A stretch of DNA of 64,000 bases. Origin: Thermovibrio ammonificans HB-1. GTDB taxonomy: Bacteria > Aquificota > Aquificia > Desulfurobacteriales > Desulfurobacteriaceae. A program made the position numbers and the translations under genes. The DNA is taken from the NCBI RefSeq assembly GCF_000185805.1, contig NC_014926.1, positions 83,501-147,500 of the forward strand, given 5' to 3'. Shown here piece after piece: positions 50,264 to 60,559 of this stretch. Under the pieces are notes generated by a model, which made no database searches, was not told the origin of the DNA, and was given only the letters and a program-made list of their open reading frames with translations. Position 1 is the first letter of the stretch; each line of letters begins with the position of its first letter.

Positions 50264-52064
50264 TGCTCTCCCTCAGCTTCTCCACGATTCTCTCGAAGGT
50301 CTCTATGACCCTTGACGCCTCCTGCTCGAGCTCTTCAAACATCGAGTTCTTGAGCTCTCCCCTCTTCACGGCCTCCACTATCTCCTTGGCCTTCCTGAAG
50401 GCGGCCTCTATGCTCTCCTCCAGCTCATTTACAAGGTCGGTTACGCCTTTAGCCTTGATTTTCTTGAACTCCTGCTCTATCCAGCTCTTAATGGGAGAGG
50501 AGTCGTAGTCTACGAGTGCCGGGTTCTCGAGGGCCATGGGGAGTTTAGAGAGCCAGTCGGAGAAGAGCTCCAGCCCCTTCACAATGGTTGAGAGCTCCCC
50601 GATGCGGAAGCTGGAGATGCTCTCGTGGACGGTCTTTATGGCCGAACGAGTTCTGAATATCCTGTCCTGGAGCTTCCTGAATATCTGCTGGAACCCTTCT
50701 ATCTCCTCGTTGATTGTGGCTATGTTGTCCCTAACGGTATCGAGGGCCGAGAGCTGCTGGTTCAGTGAGAAGAGGACGTTGTTCGTAACCTCTGCCAGCG
50801 ACTCAACCGTCTCCCGAATGCTCTTTAGAACCTCTTCGGTTTTCGCCATCTCCTGCTTAACGGTGAAGGCCTCCTTGGCCCTTCCCTCAAGCTCGTTGGA
50901 GAACGACTGGATGAGCTCGATAATCGTTCCCACTATCTTTCCAATCTCCTCGGCGGAGGCAACTGTTCTCGAGGCGAGCTTCCTCACCTCTTCCGCAACA
51001 ACCGCAAAGCCCCTGCCGGCCTCTCCGGCCCTTGCGGCCTCTATTGCGGCGTTAAGGGCGAGCAGGTTGGTCTGGTCGGCTATGCTCTTGATGGTCTCAA
51101 CAACCTCTTGGATTTTCGTGGAGCTCTTCTGAAGCTCCTCAACCCTGTTCCTGAGGCCTATAACTTTGTCTGCAAGGGTTTGAACGTCGTTAACGGAGCG
51201 GGAAACTATGGTAGTTCCCCTCTCGGTCTCCTCGTTAACCCTCTCTACCTGCTTAGAGGAGGAGTCTATGAGCCTGTTAACGTCGGCTATAGAGTTGGCA
51301 AGGACTTCAGACGAAATGGAGAGCTCGGCAAACCTCTTCTTAATGTCGTCGTTTTTGAGGCTCGTGTTCAAGAGCTCAACAACCAGCATACTCGCCTCGT
51401 TGGAGACCCTGGCCGAGAGCTTCTCGAGCTCCTTAAAGGTCTCCCTTATCCAGCTGAGGAACCTGTTAAACTCCCTCGCAAGCTCTCCCAGCTCGTCGTC
51501 CCTGTCTATGTTGAGGGACTTGGTAAGGTCTCCCTTCTCAATCTCCCGCATCGCTTTAGACATTTCGTTAAGGGGTCTGACTATTGCCCTGTAAGTGCTT
51601 ATGGCCCCTATCCCGATGATTACCAGGCTAAAGAGGGGGATAATTCGGACTATGACCTCGGCCTCTCTGAGTATTGAATCATCCTTCTTTAGGATTTTCC
51701 GCTTTATCGCCTCGAGCTCCTGCTCTCCCCTCTTTATGGCGGCAAGAGCCTGCTGGGGGTCCTTCGCCTTCCCCACCTGAGAGAGAACCGAAACCGCCAC
51801 CGAGTAGGCCTTTGTTGCCTCGGGCTCCTGGAACTGGTTCAGGCTCTCCATACGCTCTTCCAGCGACAGCAGTTTATCCTGGGCGTCGCCGGTTAGAACC
51901 GCTCCCTCCAGCTGGAGCAGCTCCTTCTCTACCTGGTAAACCGCGTGGCTGAGTCTGTCCAGCTCCCTGTAGCGCTCTATCTTGTGGTAGGCAAACTCGG
52001 TTAACACGAAAATCATGAAAACTTCTAAGAACAGAGAGACCATCAACTTGGTCTTTATCCTCAT
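50256..52064 (-). CDS. Methyl-accepting chemotaxis protein
   Basis: 602 residues from ATG 52064, chosen because GAGAGGGG is at proper distance; ATG 52070 touches that site. Membrane spans near residues 8-26 and about 155-175 enclose a small helical periplasmic sensor (about 130 residues). A HAMP domain follows ([19 protein letters not shown]), then the signalling tip [37 protein letters not shown] near 335 (read in parts). The C-terminus extends unusually far past the tip, about 190 residues with helices. No CheW-pentapeptide tail. Confidence 0.92.
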   Translation of the reverse strand: MRIKTKLMVSLFLEVFMIFVLTEFAYHKIERYRELDRLSHAVYQVEKELLQLEGAVLTGDAQDKLLSLEERMESLNQFQEPEATKAYSVAVSVLSQVGKAKDPQQALAAIKRGEQELEAIKRKILKKDDSILREAEVIVRIIPLFSLVIIGIGAISTYRAIVRPLNEMSKAMREIEKGDLTKSLNIDRDDELGELAREFNRFLSWIRETFKELEKLSARVSNEASMLVVELLNTSLKNDDIKKRFAELSISSEVLANSIADVNRLIDSSSKQVERVNEETERGTTIVSRSVNDVQTLADKVIGLRNRVEELQKSSTKIQEVVETIKSIADQTNLLALNAAIEAARAGEAGRGFAVVAEEVRKLASRTVASAEEIGKIVGTIIELIQSFSNELEGRAKEAFTVKQEMAKTEEVLKSIRETVESLAEVTNNVLFSLNQQLSALDTVRDNIATINEEIEGFQQIFRKLQDRIFRTRSAIKTVHESISSFRIGELSTIVKGLELFSDWLSKLPMALENPALVDYDSSPIKSWIEQEFKKIKAKGVTDLVNELEESIEAAFRKAKEIVEAVKRGELKNSMFEELEQEASRVIETFERIVEKLRESNG

Positions 52065-52142
52065 AGCCATCCCCTCTCAATAGGAAGTTGCTTGAAGATT
52101 ATCGGCCGGAAATTCGTATAATTCAGCCCAACCGGAGGCGCT

Positions 52143-53429
52143 GTGAAGCAGAGGGGAAGAGGAAAAGAAAAGCTGGTTTACGGCGGTAAAGGTCTTGGCC
52201 GCCTTAACGGCCGTGCCGTTTTCGTTCCCCAGGTGGCTCCCGGAGACCTCATCGTTGCCGAGGAGACCAGCAGAAAGAGCGGCTACTCGGAGGCAAGAGT
52301 TGTTAAGCTCCTTGAAAGGGGGCCGGGAAGGGTAAGGCCCAGGTGCCCCTATTTCGGGAAGTGCGGCGGGTGCGACTGGCAGCACATCTCTTACAGGAAG
52401 CAGGTGGAGTTTAAGAGGGCCGTAGTTGAGGAGAACCTGCAGAAAATAGGCAAAATCAAGAGGCCCAACATAGATGAGGTTATTCCCTCCCCTTCTCCCT
52501 GGAACTACAGGAACCGGGTTCAGGTTAAGGTTAAAGGGGGCAAAGTGGGGTTCTTTGCCAAGAACTCCCACTCGGTTGTAGAGGTTGAGAGGTGCCCGCT
52601 CCTGAAGGAGGACCTGGAGGGGATATTCCCGAGGCTCAAGGAGCTTCTCCCCAAACTCCCCACCGAGCCCGCCGAGTTCCACCTCTACTCCTCCTCTAAG
52701 GATGAGGTTCTGCTGAAAATCGTTTTCCCCAGGCAGTTTAAGCGGGTTGAGCTCGAGCTTGAGGAGCTTAAAGAGCTTCTCGGCGTTAACCTTGTGGGCT
52801 TTGGCATATACCGTCAGGGCTCTTCGGGCTACCCCGAGAGAATCAAGTTCTTCGGCCGCGACTTCACCTACGAGCTTGTAGGTAAGTTTAAGTTCAGGGT
52901 CAGTGCAGACTCCTTCTTCCAGGTGAACCGCTTTCAGGTGGGCAACCTGATAGACAGGGTGGCCCGGGGCGCAATGGAGCACCAGTACATGCTGGCCGGA
53001 GACCTCTACTGCGGTGTGGGAACCCTTACAATTCCCGTTGCCCGCTACGTTCACAGGGCCTTCGGGGTAGAGGCAAACTTCTCGGCGGTTGCAGACGCCC
53101 TCTACAACAAGGACATAAACGGCCTGCGCAACGTGAACTTCTACTGCCGCGAAACCGAAGAGGCCCTGAAGATAATCAGGGAGAACGGCCCCGACCTTGT
53201 GGTTGTTGACCCTCCCAGGAGCGGCCTCAACGAGAAGATTATCCGAACGATTGCCACCCTTCCCCGCCTAAGGCGGGTTATCTACGTCTCCTGCAACCCT
53301 GCAACCCTTGCAAGGGACGTTGCCCTCTTTTACAAGTACGGCGTTCACATGGAAAGAGCGAAGGTGCTGGATATGTTCCCCCAGACCTACCACGTAGAGA
53401 CAATCTGCTTCCTCAGGAAGGTTAAGTGA
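52143..53429 (+). CDS. rlmD: 23S rRNA m5U methyltransferase, RlmD/RumA family
   Basis: 428 residues. N-terminal TRAM domain, 4Fe-4S cysteines in PRCPYFGKCGGCDWQ (residues 68, 74, 77) with a further Cys near 160 in VERCPLL, SAM site DLYCGVGTLTIPVA near 300, and catalytic Cys in VSCNPATLARD near 392. Which rRNA or tRNA uridine it modifies is not certain; RlmCD or TrmA are alternatives. Start GTG 52143 with GGAGG upstream. Its stop overlaps pyrD. Confidence 0.88.
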   Translation: MKQRGRGKEKLVYGGKGLGRLNGRAVFVPQVAPGDLIVAEETSRKSGYSEARVVKLLERGPGRVRPRCPYFGKCGGCDWQHISYRKQVEFKRAVVEENLQKIGKIKRPNIDEVIPSPSPWNYRNRVQVKVKGGKVGFFAKNSHSVVEVERCPLLKEDLEGIFPRLKELLPKLPTEPAEFHLYSSSKDEVLLKIVFPRQFKRVELELEELKELLGVNLVGFGIYRQGSSGYPERIKFFGRDFTYELVGKFKFRVSADSFFQVNRFQVGNLIDRVARGAMEHQYMLAGDLYCGVGTLTIPVARYVHRAFGVEANFSAVADALYNKDINGLRNVNFYCRETEEALKIIRENGPDLVVVDPPRSGLNEKIIRTIATLPRLRRVIYVSCNPATLARDVALFYKYGVHMERAKVLDMFPQTYHVETICFLRKVK

Positions 53430-54334
53430 TGTTGAAGGTGAAGCTCTTCGGCGTTGAGTTTGAGAACCCCGTTTGGACCGCTTCGGGCACTTTCGGCTTC
53501 GGCCTTGAGTACGCCCCTTACCTCGACCTTAACAGGGTGGGGGCCGTGTGCGTGAAGGGGCTCTCTGTGAAGCCCCGCGAAGGTAACGAGCCTCCGAGGA
53601 TTTGGGAGACCCCCTGCGGGATGCTCAACGCCATAGGCCTTCAGAACCCGGGAGTTGAGTACTTCGTTGAGGAGATAGTGCCGAAGCTAAAGGAGTACAG
53701 GTGCCGGGTTATAGCCAACATCTACGGCTCTACGGTTGAAGAGTACAGGGCGGTTGCCGCGGCCCTCAAGGGGGTCGACGGAGTTGACGCCGTTGAGCTT
53801 AACGTTTCCTGCCCCAACGTGAAGAAGGGGGGCCTTGCCTTCGGCGTAGACCCGGTAGAGGCGGCAAGGGTTACAGAGGCCGTAAAGTCGGTCTGTGATA
53901 AGCCTGTGATAGTGAAGCTCTCCCCCAACGTCACAGACCCGGTAGAGATTGCCAAGGCCGTAGAGTCTGCTGGGGCCGACGCAATTTCGGCAATAAATAC
54001 GCTTCTGGGGATGGCTATAGACATCAGGAAGAGGAAGCCGAGGCTGAAGAACCGGTTCGGTGGCCTCTCGGGCCCGGCCATAAAGCCGGTGGCCGTCAGG
54101 ATTGTTTACCAGGTCTCAAAGGCCGTTTCCGTTCCCGTTATAGGGATAGGGGGCATTACCACTTGGGAAGACGCAGTTGAGTTCTTCCTCGCCGGAGCTT
54201 CTGCAGTTCAGGTGGGAACGGCCAACTTCTTCAACCCCAAAGCCGTTGAAGAGATAGTAGCTGGAATAGAGAACTACATGAGGGAAGAGGGCTTTAAGAG
54301 CGTAGGGGAGATGGTTGGGGCTTTAAGGGAGTGA
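53429..54334 (+). CDS. pyrD: Dihydroorotate dehydrogenase, class 1B catalytic subunit
   Basis: 301 residues from ATG 53429 (TGATG overlap with rlmD). FMN-dependent oxidation of dihydroorotate in pyrimidine synthesis. NPVWTASGTFGFG near residue 14, the catalytic Cys in ELNVSCPNVKKGG near 130, and GIGGITTWEDAVEFFLAGASAVQVGT near 240. Class 1B needs the Fe-S/FAD partner PyrK, which is not adjacent. Confidence 0.93.
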   Translation: MLKVKLFGVEFENPVWTASGTFGFGLEYAPYLDLNRVGAVCVKGLSVKPREGNEPPRIWETPCGMLNAIGLQNPGVEYFVEEIVPKLKEYRCRVIANIYGSTVEEYRAVAAALKGVDGVDAVELNVSCPNVKKGGLAFGVDPVEAARVTEAVKSVCDKPVIVKLSPNVTDPVEIAKAVESAGADAISAINTLLGMAIDIRKRKPRLKNRFGGLSGPAIKPVAVRIVYQVSKAVSVPVIGIGGITTWEDAVEFFLAGASAVQVGTANFFNPKAVEEIVAGIENYMREEGFKSVGEMVGALRE

Positions 54335-54338
54335 GGTG

Positions 54339-56792
54339 CTACCCTACCTCTACCAGGTCGAACTTCTCGCCGAACCTGAACTTCATCAGTTTTTTGAGCT
54401 CTTCGAGTCCGTTGAGCTCCGGGTTCTCCTTGATAAGCTCCATCGCCTCGCGGCGGGCCTCCTTCAGGATGTCGTAGTCCCTGCGGAGGTCGGCCACTTT
54501 GAAGTCTCCCAGCCCCGACTGACGGGTGCCGAAAATCTCCCCCGGTCCTCTGAATGCAAGGTCTGCCTCGGCTATTTTGAAGCCGTCGTTTGTGGACTCT
54601 AAAACCTTTAGCCTCTTTATCGCCTCTTCTCCGACCTCCCTGGAGGTGACCAGGTAGCAGTAGGACTGCCTGTCTCCCCTGCCTACCCTTCCCCTGAGCT
54701 GGTGGAGTTGGGCAAGGCCGAAGCGCTCTGCGTGCTCTATCACCATAACCGTAGCTTCGGGAACGTCTACCCCCACCTCTATAACCGTTGTGGAAACGAG
54801 AACCTGGAACTCCCCTCTCTTAAAGGCCTCCATGACTTTGTCCTTCTCCTCCTGTTTCATCTTCCCGTGTAGGAGGCCCACTCTGTAGGGTTTGAGCTTC
54901 TCGCTCCAGAAGTGGTGCATCTCGGTTGCGGCCTTAAGCTCGAGCTTCTCCGACTCCTCCACCAGGGGGTAAACTATGTAGGCCCTGTTGCCCTTTTGGA
55001 GCTCTTCTTTGAGCCTCTTAACGAGTTTTGGGAGCTCGTCGCTGAAGAGTATCTCAGTTTTAACCGGTTTCCTGCCGGCGGGAAGCTCGTCTATCACGGA
55101 AACGTCCAGGTCTCCGTAGGCGGTCATCGCTAAGGTTCTGGGTATCGGCGTTGCCGTCATCACCAGAACGTCGGGCATTTTCCCCTTTTTCTTGAGCTCT
55201 ACCCTCTGTTTTACGCCGAATCGGTGCTGTTCGTCTATCACCACAAGGCCCAGGTTCTTAAACTCCACCCCCTCCTGTATGAGGGCGTGGGTTCCCACAA
55301 CGACCTTTATCACCCCCTCCTTTATGGCCCTGTAAACGGTCTCCTTCTCTCTCTTTGTCATGCTCCCGGTGAGCAGGCCCACCGTTATGCCGTAGGGTTT
55401 CAGGAACTCTTTGAACTTCTTGTAGTGCTGGTTTGCCAGTATCTCGGTGGGCGCCATAACCGCCGTTTGGTATCCGCTCTTTGCGGCAAAGAAGGCAGCG
55501 GCGGCGGCAACTACTGTTTTACCGCTTCCCACGTCTCCCTGAACGAGCCGGTTCATCGGCTCGGGCTTTTTCATGTCTTCAACAATCTCTTTTAAAACCC
55601 TCTCCTGGGCTCCGGTGAGCTTAAAAGGTAGGGCCTTTTTGAACTCCTCTATGAGCTCCTCGGTTACGGGGAAGGCTATCCCCCGCTCCCTTTTTACTTT
55701 CTGCCTGTGCAGGGCCAAGGCCAGCTGAAATAGGAAGAGCTCGTCGAATATCACCCTCCTCTGGGGAGGGGAGCGAAAAGTTTGGAGCTCTTCGGGTTTT
55801 TCGTCGGAGGGGAAGTGAACTCTCCAGAACGCCTCGGCGGCCTCAAGGAGCTTCTGCCTCTTTCTTATCTTCTCCGGCAGGTACTCGGGCATGAAGGGCA
55901 GAACCTTCTCTACTACAAAGTGGATGTCCCTTCTGACCGTTGTCTGTTTAAGCCCCTCCGCGCAGTGGTAGATGGGGAGAATTCTTCCGAGCTTCTCCAG
56001 CCTTCCCGGCTCCAGCACCTCAACTTCCGGGTGGTAGATGGTGAAGCCGGAGGTGCTCCTTTTCACTTTTCCGTATGCAAGGACCTCTTTGCCCAGCTTT
56101 TTGGCCTTCTCAAAGAGGAGTTTGTAGTAGCCGAACACCTTTTTATTCAAGAATATGAGCGAAACGGCCCCCGTTTTGTCGTAGAGGGTGACTTTGAGTA
56201 GCTCTTTGCCGTTTTTCGTTTTTATCTGGGAGATGGCGGTTACTTTTCCCTTTACCAGCTGCTCCCTGTCGGGCTTCAGCTGCGCCATTTTCGTTACGGT
56301 GGTTCTGTCTTCGTAGCGGAACGGCAGGTAGTAGATAGCGTCTATAACGCTCTCTATGCCGAGTTTTTTCAGCCTGTTGACCCTTTTGGCGGTTATCCCT
56401 TTTATCTTCTCTACCGGCTGGAAGAAGGCCTCTATCGGGTAGAGTTTTGGGGCCCTCTTTAAGTTCTTGCCGGCGGCTACTACCCGCTCTTTGGGGGGAA
56501 GCTCCTTTTCCCGGGCCTTCTCTATCTCTTCGGCCGTGAACTTGAGGGTGATTACCGAGTGGAGCTCCCTCAGGAAGCGCTTCTGCTGCTCCTGGGTCAT
56601 CTGGGGGTAGGTGTCCAGGAGCTTCAGAACCTTATCCACCCACGCTTTTCTCTTCCTGTCAAGGTGTGGTTTGAGCTCGGAGAAGAGCTTCCTCAGCCTC
56701 TTTTCCGGGTCTTTTACCCGAGGGAAGAGGGCGAAGTTGTTTTTGGTCAGGAGGTTGAGAAGCTCTTTTATCTCCTTGAGGCTCTTTTCCAT
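54339..56792 (-). CDS. recG: ATP-dependent DNA helicase RecG
   Basis: 817 residues. Wedge domain (KIKGITAKRVNRLKKLGIESV with OB region LVKGKVTAISQIKTK, near 130-215), Walker A QGDVGSGKTVVA near 416, DEQH box VVIDEQHRFGVKQR near 515, motifs MTATPIPRTLAMT, and the QLHQLRGRVGRG block. It drives fork regression and recombination repair. The N-terminal extra 120 or so residues (helical) go beyond E. coli RecG (693 residues) but are known in several thermophiles. No clear ribosome site precedes ATG 56792. Confidence 0.95.
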   Translation of the reverse strand: MEKSLKEIKELLNLLTKNNFALFPRVKDPEKRLRKLFSELKPHLDRKRKAWVDKVLKLLDTYPQMTQEQQKRFLRELHSVITLKFTAEEIEKAREKELPPKERVVAAGKNLKRAPKLYPIEAFFQPVEKIKGITAKRVNRLKKLGIESVIDAIYYLPFRYEDRTTVTKMAQLKPDREQLVKGKVTAISQIKTKNGKELLKVTLYDKTGAVSLIFLNKKVFGYYKLLFEKAKKLGKEVLAYGKVKRSTSGFTIYHPEVEVLEPGRLEKLGRILPIYHCAEGLKQTTVRRDIHFVVEKVLPFMPEYLPEKIRKRQKLLEAAEAFWRVHFPSDEKPEELQTFRSPPQRRVIFDELFLFQLALALHRQKVKRERGIAFPVTEELIEEFKKALPFKLTGAQERVLKEIVEDMKKPEPMNRLVQGDVGSGKTVVAAAAAFFAAKSGYQTAVMAPTEILANQHYKKFKEFLKPYGITVGLLTGSMTKREKETVYRAIKEGVIKVVVGTHALIQEGVEFKNLGLVVIDEQHRFGVKQRVELKKKGKMPDVLVMTATPIPRTLAMTAYGDLDVSVIDELPAGRKPVKTEILFSDELPKLVKRLKEELQKGNRAYIVYPLVEESEKLELKAATEMHHFWSEKLKPYRVGLLHGKMKQEEKDKVMEAFKRGEFQVLVSTTVIEVGVDVPEATVMVIEHAERFGLAQLHQLRGRVGRGDRQSYCYLVTSREVGEEAIKRLKVLESTNDGFKIAEADLAFRGPGEIFGTRQSGLGDFKVADLRRDYDILKEARREAMELIKENPELNGLEELKKLMKFRFGEKFDLVEVG

Positions 56793-56847
56793 AGCTTATA
56801 ATTTAGTGCGTCCTCTGTTTAAATCTTCAAAATAAAAGGTAGTCTGA

Positions 56848-58599
56848 ATGAGAAGAGGTTTAGCCCTTTTAACCCTGCTCTTTTTGGCCTCCTCGTGTAA
56901 AAGTTTAACCGGAGGGAAGCAGCAGGTAAAGGTCTCCCCTCCCGAGAGGCCGTCTCCGGTAAAGGAGGTCAAGGGGAGTTTTAAGTTTAAGCCTACTGCC
57001 TCTTACTACTACATGCTCTTTTTAAACTACCAGGCCGGCGGCAACTGGCAGAAGGCTATTGAGGCCCTTGAGAAGGCCGCCGAGCTTGAGCCCCGTAACA
57101 CGGTTTACCTTGTTGAGGCGGCGAAGATTGCCGCTTCCCACCAGAAGTTCAAAGAGGCCGAGAGGTTAATTCGGGAGGCCTTAAAGAGAAATCCCAACGA
57201 CCCCGATGCCCTGAAGCTCTACGCCGGGTTGCTGGTTGTTGAGGGTAAACTTGCCGAGGCCGAGAACGTTTACAGGAAGCTCATCTCTATCCACCCTGAC
57301 AGAGACTCCTTCGTTTTCCTTGCCAACCTTCTCATAAACAGGGGAGAGCCCGATAAGGCCCTGGAGGTTCTGCAGAGGGCGCGGAAGCTCTACCCCAACG
57401 ACTACCTGGTCAACTACTTCCTCGGTCAGGTCTACTTCCTCAAAAAAGACTATAAACGGGCAAGGCTCTACCTTGAACGCTCCATCTCTGCTAACCCCGG
57501 CTTTGAGAGCGCCTTCCTGCTGCTGAGCAAGGTCTACATGAACCTTAAAGACTACCCTCACGCCGAGAAGTTCCTCAAAGAGGTTCTAAAGAAAGAGCCC
57601 GACAACATCTACGCCCTGAGGGAGCTGGCCCTTCTCTACCTTGCGGAGGGTAAAACGAAAGAGGCGGTAAACGCCCTGAACCGCCTGGTTTCCCTATCAC
57701 CTTACGACCTGAGGCTTCTGTCGTGGGTTGCGGCCAACCTCTTCCAGCTAAAGGAGTATAGGCAGGTCATTCCCGTTATCGAGAAAATAGCCAAGCTTAA
57801 CCCGGGTAACCCCAACGTATACTTTATGCTTGGCCTTGCCTACGAGATGAGCGGAAACCTTAAAAAAGCCCTCGAAGCCTACAAGAAGGTCCTCTCGTTC
57901 CACATAGAGAACCCCACCGTCCTTGAGCGGCTTGCCATAGTCAACTACAAGCTCGGTAACTACGAGAGGGCAAAGGAGCTCTACCAGAAGCTCTGGGAGA
58001 TTACCGGAAACCCTGCCTACCTCATAAGAACGGCCCTCCTTGAGGACAAGCTCGGCGACACCCAAGGGGCCTACAGCCTCTTGAAGGAGCTCGGAGGTAA
58101 CCCTAAGGACAACCCCGACCTCCTCTTTTACCTTGCCTACCTCTCTGAAAAGCTGGGCCGCTACGACGAAACGGAGAACTACCTGAAAGAGCTTGTGAAG
58201 CTCAAGCCCACCCCCGACTCCCTCAACTACCTTGCCTACTTTTACGCCCAGAGGGGAAAAGAGCTCAACAGGGCCCTTGAACTGGTAAACAGAGCCTTGA
58301 AAGAAGAGCCAAACAGTGCCGCCTTTCTCGATACGAAAGGGTGGATACTCTACAAAATGGGGCGCTACCGGGAGGCCTGCAGTTACCTTGAAAGGGCCCT
58401 CAGCTTAAAGCCCCAAGACCCGGTTATAAACGAGCACTACGGAGAGTGCCTGTTTAAGCTCGGCAGGCTGGAAGAGGCTAAAAAACACCTGTCTAAAGCC
58501 GTTGAAGGTATACTGAAAAACCCACAGATTCAGGCCGACGAGCCCGGAATACTCCAGCGGGCGGTTAAGCTACTTAAAGAGGCGGGAGGAGAGAGATGA
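56848..58599 (+). CDS. TPR-repeat lipoprotein
   Basis: 583 residues. Lipoprotein signal with Cys17 (TLLFLASSC). From about residue 47 on there are roughly 13-14 TPR repeats (for example WQKAIEALEKAAELEPRN, YPHAEKFLKEVLKKEPDN, YREACSYLERALSLKPQD). Such outer-membrane TPR lipoproteins act in envelope assembly, pilus or secretion complexes; which one is unknown. AAGGTAG is a poor ribosome site. Overlaps the next gene by 4 bases. Confidence 0.88.
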   Translation: MRRGLALLTLLFLASSCKSLTGGKQQVKVSPPERPSPVKEVKGSFKFKPTASYYYMLFLNYQAGGNWQKAIEALEKAAELEPRNTVYLVEAAKIAASHQKFKEAERLIREALKRNPNDPDALKLYAGLLVVEGKLAEAENVYRKLISIHPDRDSFVFLANLLINRGEPDKALEVLQRARKLYPNDYLVNYFLGQVYFLKKDYKRARLYLERSISANPGFESAFLLLSKVYMNLKDYPHAEKFLKEVLKKEPDNIYALRELALLYLAEGKTKEAVNALNRLVSLSPYDLRLLSWVAANLFQLKEYRQVIPVIEKIAKLNPGNPNVYFMLGLAYEMSGNLKKALEAYKKVLSFHIENPTVLERLAIVNYKLGNYERAKELYQKLWEITGNPAYLIRTALLEDKLGDTQGAYSLLKELGGNPKDNPDLLFYLAYLSEKLGRYDETENYLKELVKLKPTPDSLNYLAYFYAQRGKELNRALELVNRALKEEPNSAAFLDTKGWILYKMGRYREACSYLERALSLKPQDPVINEHYGECLFKLGRLEEAKKHLSKAVEGILKNPQIQADEPGILQRAVKLLKEAGGER

Positions 58600-59087
58600 A
58601 CTGGACTATGTTCCTCTGGGGACTTGTGGTTTTCCTGGTGATATCGCTTCCCACGATTACCGGACTTATGAGAATCAACTCGGCCTTGAAGTTCCTTCAG
58701 TCGTCGCCGTCGGGTGACTTTAATCCCTTGGGGGCCATAAAACCCGGAGGTTTTGCCTACGCCCTCACCTTCAGCTTTAAAATCACCTTCCTGACGGCGG
58801 TTATCTTAGACTACGTTGAGTACGTAAAGCAGGTCTACTACATTGTTTCCCTCTACCTCTTCTTCCTCATGATTGACTTTATCGTTCAGTACTCGGGAAA
58901 GGAGTTTGCAACCCTCTCTCTGAACTTTAAGAGCGCTTTCGTGGGAGCTTCCCTCCCCGTGTTTACCATCTTCTTCCTGAACTGGGTTATCCAGAGGCGT
59001 TTCAGGAAGCTCATACCTGCCGAGGCGGAAAACTACAAGAAGGGCGTAAGGAGCCCCGCCTTAAAGAGCTTCGACCAGAAAGGATAG
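58596..59087 (+). CDS. Hypothetical four-span membrane protein
   Basis: 163 residues. Four hydrophobic segments (about 5-23, 54-74, 82-104, 120-138), a basic loop QRRFRKLIPAEAE and a charged C-terminus. No family recognised. GGAGGAGAG precedes the ATG, which overlaps the stop of the TPR lipoprotein, indicating that the two are produced together. pepA follows 11 bases downstream. Confidence 0.7.
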   Translation: MNWTMFLWGLVVFLVISLPTITGLMRINSALKFLQSSPSGDFNPLGAIKPGGFAYALTFSFKITFLTAVILDYVEYVKQVYYIVSLYLFFLMIDFIVQYSGKEFATLSLNFKSAFVGASLPVFTIFFLNWVIQRRFRKLIPAEAENYKKGVRSPALKSFDQKG

Positions 59088-59098
59088 GAGGTTGAGAG

Positions 59099-60529
59099 AT
59101 GGAGGTAAAAGTTTCCTACTCCTCCCAGCATAAGGGAAAGGGCGATGCCCTGATAACCGGCGTTTACGAGGGCCTTAAAGAGCTGGAGCAGTCGGAGAAG
59201 GAGAGGCTCAAGGCCCTTAACTTCTCAGGTAAAAAGGGGGAAGTGGCAGTTCTGCCGGGAGATGCCTTTAAAGCCGTAATTTACGTAGGGCTCGGCAAGA
59301 AGAAGGAGCTGAACGCCGACTCCGTTAGGCTTGCGGCCGCCAAGGGTGTTAAAAAAGCTGCCTCTCTAAAGGCAAAAAAGGTTGTCTGCGAGCCTCTCGC
59401 CCTTGAAAAACTTGAAGGCGATGCCGTTAAGGCAACCGTCGAGGGGCTGCTGCTCGGCGGCTACACCTTCGATAGGTACAAAGAGGAGAAGAAAGAGTCC
59501 CTTAAAGTTACCGTTGTAGGCCCTTCGGAACACAAAGAGAGCTTCCGCCTGGGCAGAGTCCTTGCCGAGGCCGCAAACTACACCCGCTCCATAGTTAACG
59601 AGCCCGGAAACGTTGTGACCCCTGAAGTCCTTGCCCAGAAGGCCAAGGAGCTCGCCCAGGAGTTCGGTTTTGAGTGTAAGGTGTTCGACGAGAAAAAACT
59701 TGAGAAGAACCAGATGGTGGGGATACTCACCGTCGGCAGGGGGAGCAAGAACCCGCCCCGGTTCATCCACCTTGCCTACAAGCCCAAGAAGGCCAAGAAG
59801 AGAATAGTCCTTGTGGGTAAGGGAGTTACCTTCGATAGCGGCGGTCTCAACATAAAACCCGAGCAGTTTATGAAAACCATGAAGTCGGATAAGGCCGGCG
59901 CCTGTGCCGTTCTGGGCATTATGAGGGCGGTGGGTGAGCTCAAGCCCGAGGTTGAAGTTCACGCCCTCATACCCACCGTTGAGAACATGCCCGACGGCAA
60001 GGCCTACAGGCCCGACGACATAATCGTTTACAGGAACGGAAAGAGCGTAGAGGTCCACTCTACCGACGCCGAGGGAAGGCTCATCCTTGCCGACGCCCTC
60101 ATCTACGGCTCCGAGCTCGAGCCCGACTACATGATAGATATGGCAACCCTTACCGGTGCCTGTGTTGTTGCCCTGGGCCACTACACCAGCGGCCTCTTTA
60201 CAGAAGACGACCGCCTTGCAAAAACGCTTACCGAGCTCTCCCGCCAAACGGGGGAGAAGCTCTGGCGTCTGCCCCTCGACCCCGACCTGAAAGAGGAGAT
60301 TAAGGGAACGTGGGCCGACATTCAAAACGTAGGTAAGAGCCGTTACGGAGGTGCCATAACCGCAGCGCTCTTCCTCGAGAACTTCGTAGATGCCGATAAA
60401 GTAAAAAGCTGGGCCCACCTTGATATCGCCGGTCCCGCCTTCCTCAGCTCTCCGTGGAAGTACTACGAAGCTGGGGCAACCGGACAGCCTGTAAGAACGG
60501 TTGTTGAGTTTATCCTCAGGGAGGTTTAA
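59099..60529 (+). CDS. pepA: Leucyl aminopeptidase (M17, PepA)
   Basis: 476 residues. Two-zinc cytosolic aminopeptidase. RSIVNEPGNVVTPEVLA near residue 162, the Lys and Asp ligands in GKGVTFDSGGLNIKP near 240, DKAGACAVLG, and the signature STDAEGRLILADAL near 322. GGAGG precedes the ATG. The hairpin at 60530-60552 immediately follows its stop. Confidence 0.95.
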   Translation: MEVKVSYSSQHKGKGDALITGVYEGLKELEQSEKERLKALNFSGKKGEVAVLPGDAFKAVIYVGLGKKKELNADSVRLAAAKGVKKAASLKAKKVVCEPLALEKLEGDAVKATVEGLLLGGYTFDRYKEEKKESLKVTVVGPSEHKESFRLGRVLAEAANYTRSIVNEPGNVVTPEVLAQKAKELAQEFGFECKVFDEKKLEKNQMVGILTVGRGSKNPPRFIHLAYKPKKAKKRIVLVGKGVTFDSGGLNIKPEQFMKTMKSDKAGACAVLGIMRAVGELKPEVEVHALIPTVENMPDGKAYRPDDIIVYRNGKSVEVHSTDAEGRLILADALIYGSELEPDYMIDMATLTGACVVALGHYTSGLFTEDDRLAKTLTELSRQTGEKLWRLPLDPDLKEEIKGTWADIQNVGKSRYGGAITAALFLENFVDADKVKSWAHLDIAGPAFLSSPWKYYEAGATGQPVRTVVEFILREV

Positions 60530-60552
60530 GGAGGGGGCCTCCCCTCCCTTTT
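60530..60552 (+). terminator. Intrinsic terminator after pepA
   Basis: GGAGGGG (60530-60536), loop GCCT, CCCCTCC (60541-60547), then CTTTT. It starts directly at the pepA stop. It lies only 8 bases before the ClC start, so it may also affect that gene's translation. Confidence 0.65.
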
Positions 60553-60559
60553 AAACCGG

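Noticed and set aside
52077..53054. 325-codon minus-strand frame opposite rlmD
   Set aside because: Antisense shadow; rlmD has complete Fe-S, SAM and catalytic motifs.
56790..56848. Promoter from TATAAT at 56797-56802
   Set aside because: No acceptable -35 box at 15-19 bases on the plus strand; kept only as a note because -10-like hexamers are common in AT-rich gaps.
59366..60418. 350-codon minus-strand frame opposite pepA
   Set aside because: Antisense shadow; pepA has full M17 motifs on the plus strand.
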